From positions 1 to 5,490 of the forward strand of contig JAJZUR010000097.1 of the NCBI GenBank assembly GCA_021848375.1: a DNA stretch of 5,490 nucleotides. The letters run 5' to 3'. Shown in pieces: positions 5,394 to 5,490 of this stretch (the first letter of the stretch is position 1; every line of letters begins with the position of its first letter). The stretch comes from Pseudomonadota bacterium. Its GTDB lineage: Bacteria; Pseudomonadota; Gammaproteobacteria; UBA6186; Azoamicaceae. A program made the position numbers and the translations under genes. Below the pieces are notes generated by a model, which was not told the DNA's origin, did no database searches, and saw nothing but the letters and a program-made list of their open reading frames with translations.

Positions 5394-5490
5394 ATGAAAA
5401 AAATATCTAGGAAATTTTTTTCTTTCATCAGAGATTTTGTTAGAATTTTATTAATTATCTTAATATTTTTTACTATCTATAATTTTTGGT
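5394..5490 (+). CDS. 5' end of a putative membrane protein, cut by the window edge
   Basis: Only 32 codons are visible, without a stop. The peptide begins MKKISRKFFSFIRDF, a basic amphipathic start, followed by a strongly hydrophobic stretch VRILLIILIFFTIYNFW. This looks like an N-terminal membrane anchor with the positive residues left in the cytoplasm; there is no clear signal-peptidase site. The ORF is preceded by a perfect Shine-Dalgarno and starts 18 bases after chpC, so it belongs to the same operon. Base composition is very AT-rich, partly forced by Lys, Phe and Ile codons. By position it could be the receptor (a PilJ-like methyl-accepting protein also starts with MKK and a membrane helix), but the visible residues do not discriminate between that and any other membrane protein. 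Confidence 0.75.
   Translation, partial: MKKISRKFFSFIRDFVRILLIILIFFTIYNFW

Noticed and set aside
5150..5428. Minus-strand ORF over the chpC end and the last ORF
   Set aside because: It is antisense to chpC and to the perfect Shine-Dalgarno, and begins in low-complexity AT-rich DNA.

Overview
The window looks like part of the chromosome of a gammaproteobacterium with moderately AT-rich DNA. Three well-conserved housekeeping genes on the minus strand (gshB, yqgE, ruvX) lie back to back with a divergent type IV pilus chemosensory (Pil-Chp) operon on the plus strand. The same neighbourhood, gshB-yqgE-ruvX beside pilG-H-I-J-chpA, is known from Pseudomonas aeruginosa, so the arrangement is ancestral. 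The base composition and simplified Chp operon would fit a Legionellales/Coxiellaceae-type lineage, but that placement is inference and no marker here fixes it. No transposon, phage, CRISPR or RNA gene was found.

Minus strand, 1991 down to 4: gshB (glutathione synthetase), yqgE (DUF179/AlgH family) and ruvX (YqgF, RNase H fold). They are translationally coupled. Both junctions have the same 8-base overlap, with the next ATG opening five bases before the TGA ends (ATGAGTGA and ATGCCTGA). gshB has a good Shine-Dalgarno; the two downstream genes have none that is obvious and probably rely on coupling. In pseudomonads the run continues into pyrR/pyrB, which would lie beyond the left edge.

A 67-base divergent intergenic region (1992-2058) separates the two operons and must hold both promoters. 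It contains plausible overlapping -10 elements and a small inverted repeat.

Plus strand, 2059 to the right edge: a PilI-type CheW adaptor, a compact ChpA-type hybrid histidine kinase, a ChpC-type second CheW protein, and the first 32 codons of a membrane protein with a perfect Shine-Dalgarno. The kinase has one HPt domain, an Ala/Pro linker, dimerization, ATPase and CheW domains, and a C-terminal receiver. At 742 residues it is less than a third of P. aeruginosa ChpA (2,472 aa), because the long multi-HPt array is missing. pilG and pilH, which sit beside gshB in Pseudomonas, are absent from this position. The operon therefore reads as a stripped-down surface-sensing/twitching pathway. A receptor feeds PilI/ChpC and ChpA, and phosphate may pass from the single HPt His50 to the fused receiver Asp671. 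The truncated last gene could be the receptor, but this cannot be shown from 32 residues.

Most notable points: the minimal Chp kinase with an in-frame 9-bp microsatellite linker; unusual residues at the third catalytic position of RuvX and in the usually conserved C-terminal loop of GshB; an excess of GGATCC (eight sites in all reading frames); a perfect hairpin at the start of the receiver-coding segment; and a tandem duplication at the yqgE start that creates the overlap with gshB.
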